This document shows positions 62,955 through 64,000 of a stretch of 64,000 nt of DNA, piece by piece (the stretch's first letter is position 1; every line of letters begins with the position of its first letter). Under the pieces are notes generated by a model that saw nothing but the letters and a program-made list of their open reading frames with translations, searched no databases and was not told where the DNA came from. The stretch comes from Vaginella massiliensis (GTDB lineage Bacteria > Bacteroidota > Bacteroidia > Flavobacteriales > Weeksellaceae), in contig NZ_LT593747.1 of NCBI RefSeq assembly GCF_900089075.1, positions 447,238-511,237 of the forward strand, given 5' to 3'. A program made the position numbers and the translations under genes.

Positions 62955-63688
62955 TTCTTGAAGATTAAAATTAATCTGGGTGAATTTTTGTGGTCGAATT
63001 CATGCAGTTGATAATCACCAAAACATGACAAAAGTTGAAATTCGACCGACTTTGCAATCTCTACAAATTGCTCTAAGCGAATCACTTTGACCAATTCTTG
63101 ATAATGAAAATCCTGATGATCTGCATGAAACCGAATATCCTTTCGGATATAACCCTGCACAACCGATTTTTCGATCAAGAAATTGATGCCTTCTATGGAT
63201 TTTTCTTCGCTTGGAATTAGCTCTGCGATGGCTTTTTCAACATTCAGATAATCCAATACAAAAAGTCCATTATTTTTCAATTGCGCATAAACCGATTCGA
63301 AAACCCGGTCGTGCTCTTCCGAACTAGCAAAATAGCCAAAACTGGTAAACAAATTTACAATGAGATCGAATGCTGCTGGTTTATAAATTGTTCGCATATC
63401 GTGCACATCGAATCTCAATCGTTCGTTTTCGAATTGTTTTGCCCATCGAATACTATTTTCAGACAAATCCAGTCCTGTTACATCATAACCCAATTGATTC
63501 ATAAAAATGGAATGTCGTCCCTTGCCACACGCCAAATCCATTATTTTGTAATCTTTAGGCAAAGCCAAATTAGTCATCAAATTGCGTATGAATTCTTCTG
63601 CTTCGTCAAAATTTCTATTCTTGTACAACAAATGGTAATAAGGCGTATTGAACCATGTTGCATACCATGCTGGTTTTATTTCTTGCAT
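62951..63688 (-). CDS. Class I SAM-dependent methyltransferase
   Basis: This 245-residue methyltransferase has motif I IMDLACGKGRHSIFMNQLGY (about 48-67), motif II VTGLDLSENSIRWA, motif III region FDLIVNLFTSFGYF and a C-terminal beta sheet. Substrate unknown. I prefer ATG 63688 (MQEIKPAWYATWF); earlier in-frame starts at 63715 and 63697 would lie inside the Fur-type gene. It overlaps the regulator gene's 3' end and the ZIP gene's start. Confidence 0.88.
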   Translation of the reverse strand: MQEIKPAWYATWFNTPYYHLLYKNRNFDEAEEFIRNLMTNLALPKDYKIMDLACGKGRHSIFMNQLGYDVTGLDLSENSIRWAKQFENERLRFDVHDMRTIYKPAAFDLIVNLFTSFGYFASSEEHDRVFESVYAQLKNNGLFVLDYLNVEKAIAELIPSEEKSIEGINFLIEKSVVQGYIRKDIRFHADHQDFHYQELVKVIRLEQFVEIAKSVEFQLLSCFGDYQLHEFDHKNSPRLILIFKK

Positions 63689-64000
63689 TTTGGACATATT
63701 CCGGTGATAAGACAATTGGTTTGTAAAATGGTAAAATCTTCCTCCAGATCAAGTTCGATTCGATTGGCAATGCAAACCATTTGATTGCATCGAACACAAT
63801 GAAAATGATGATGTGAAGTTTTTGTACACGAAGAGGTGTTTTGCTGCAAAACAAAAAAAGCCTTGCCACACCCATCGGTGATTTTGTGCATAATACCGTC
63901 TTCGCAAAATCGATTAAGGATTCTGTAAATCGTCACCTTGTTCATCATACCTTCCATCATGCTTTCGACTTCGTCCTGACAAATCCCGGCTTGTCGATCG
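63676..64000 (-). CDS. Fur-family metal regulator (5' end beyond window)
   Basis: The reverse frame is open from the window edge and reads DRQAGICQDEVESMMEGMM, then NKVTIYRILNRFCEDGIMHK (recognition helix and wing of Fur proteins). Next is SHHHFHCVRCNQMVCI with the metal-binding His cluster and first Cys pair, and it ends ITGICPKCKK with the second Cys pair. At least 108 residues are visible. The structural Zn site of two CxxC pairs and the linked ZIP gene favour a zinc-type (Zur-like) role, which is inference. It overlaps the methyltransferase start. Confidence 0.88.
   Translation of the reverse strand, partial: DRQAGICQDEVESMMEGMMNKVTIYRILNRFCEDGIMHKITDGCGKAFFVLQQNTSSCTKTSHHHFHCVRCNQMVCIANRIELDLEEDFTILQTNCLITGICPKCKK

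Overview
The window looks like a chromosome segment of a low-GC Bacteroidota, most likely Flavobacteriia (a Weeksellaceae-type organism; the genus is my inference). Supporting evidence is the WbqC, DUF5683, T9SS-sorted FG-GAP and TonB-receptor proteins, a Bacteroidota-type arginine decarboxylase, the long LepB, and promoters of the flavobacterial form TTG-N17-22-TAnnTTTG. About 55 genuine protein genes, one tRNA, one candidate small RNA, several broken genes and about 20 intrinsic terminators can be supported.

Bases 1-5750 are an accessory island. It opens with a truncated XRE regulator diverging from a small frameshifted gene. Three consecutive displaced Rhs C-terminal 'tips' follow, each directly followed by a small membrane protein that is a candidate immunity protein (639-1455, 2266-3540, 3557-4711). 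They are interleaved with a dead XRE gene and a broken Rhs core piece that carries a short hairpin insert. A 5'-truncated gene of mobile-element character and a tRNA-Ser(UGA) close the island.

Bases 5870-54000 are mostly ordinary core genome. The first blocks are a GbsR/MarR-controlled tripartite RND efflux operon (5919-12255), two YceI proteins, TatA and a PAP2 phosphatase, ligA, and the (p)ppGpp enzyme. Next comes a three-gene amidohydrolase/guanidino-hydrolase operon (19490-22373), then ung and mutS2. Menaquinone genes menE, menC, menA and menB lie at 27507-35457, with a broken hotdog thioesterase-like gene between menE and a HAD phosphatase. A MocR regulator diverges from a TonB receptor, followed by fumC. 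A long co-directional run parA-parB-DUF5683-dapB-lepB-wbqC-subtilase reads leftward from 52231 to 45461. Arginine decarboxylase and a deoxyhypusine-synthase-like gene form a polyamine pair at 52635-55013.

Bases 55070-58490 are a second accessory patch. It contains a complete IS1182-type transposase, a PH-domain protein, a 60-residue protein, a probable 67-nt small RNA with its own promoter and terminator, an orphan nuclease-toxin-like gene and a multiply frameshifted gene. Core genes resume with trxB and holA. The right edge holds an HsdR-N-like protein, then a Fur-family regulator (cut by the window end), a methyltransferase and a ZIP metal transporter in overlapping order.

Several start codons lie only 3-7 bases after a TAnnTTTG box, which implies leaderless transcripts. 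This was used to choose starts at 22461, 23862, 31285 and 57263.
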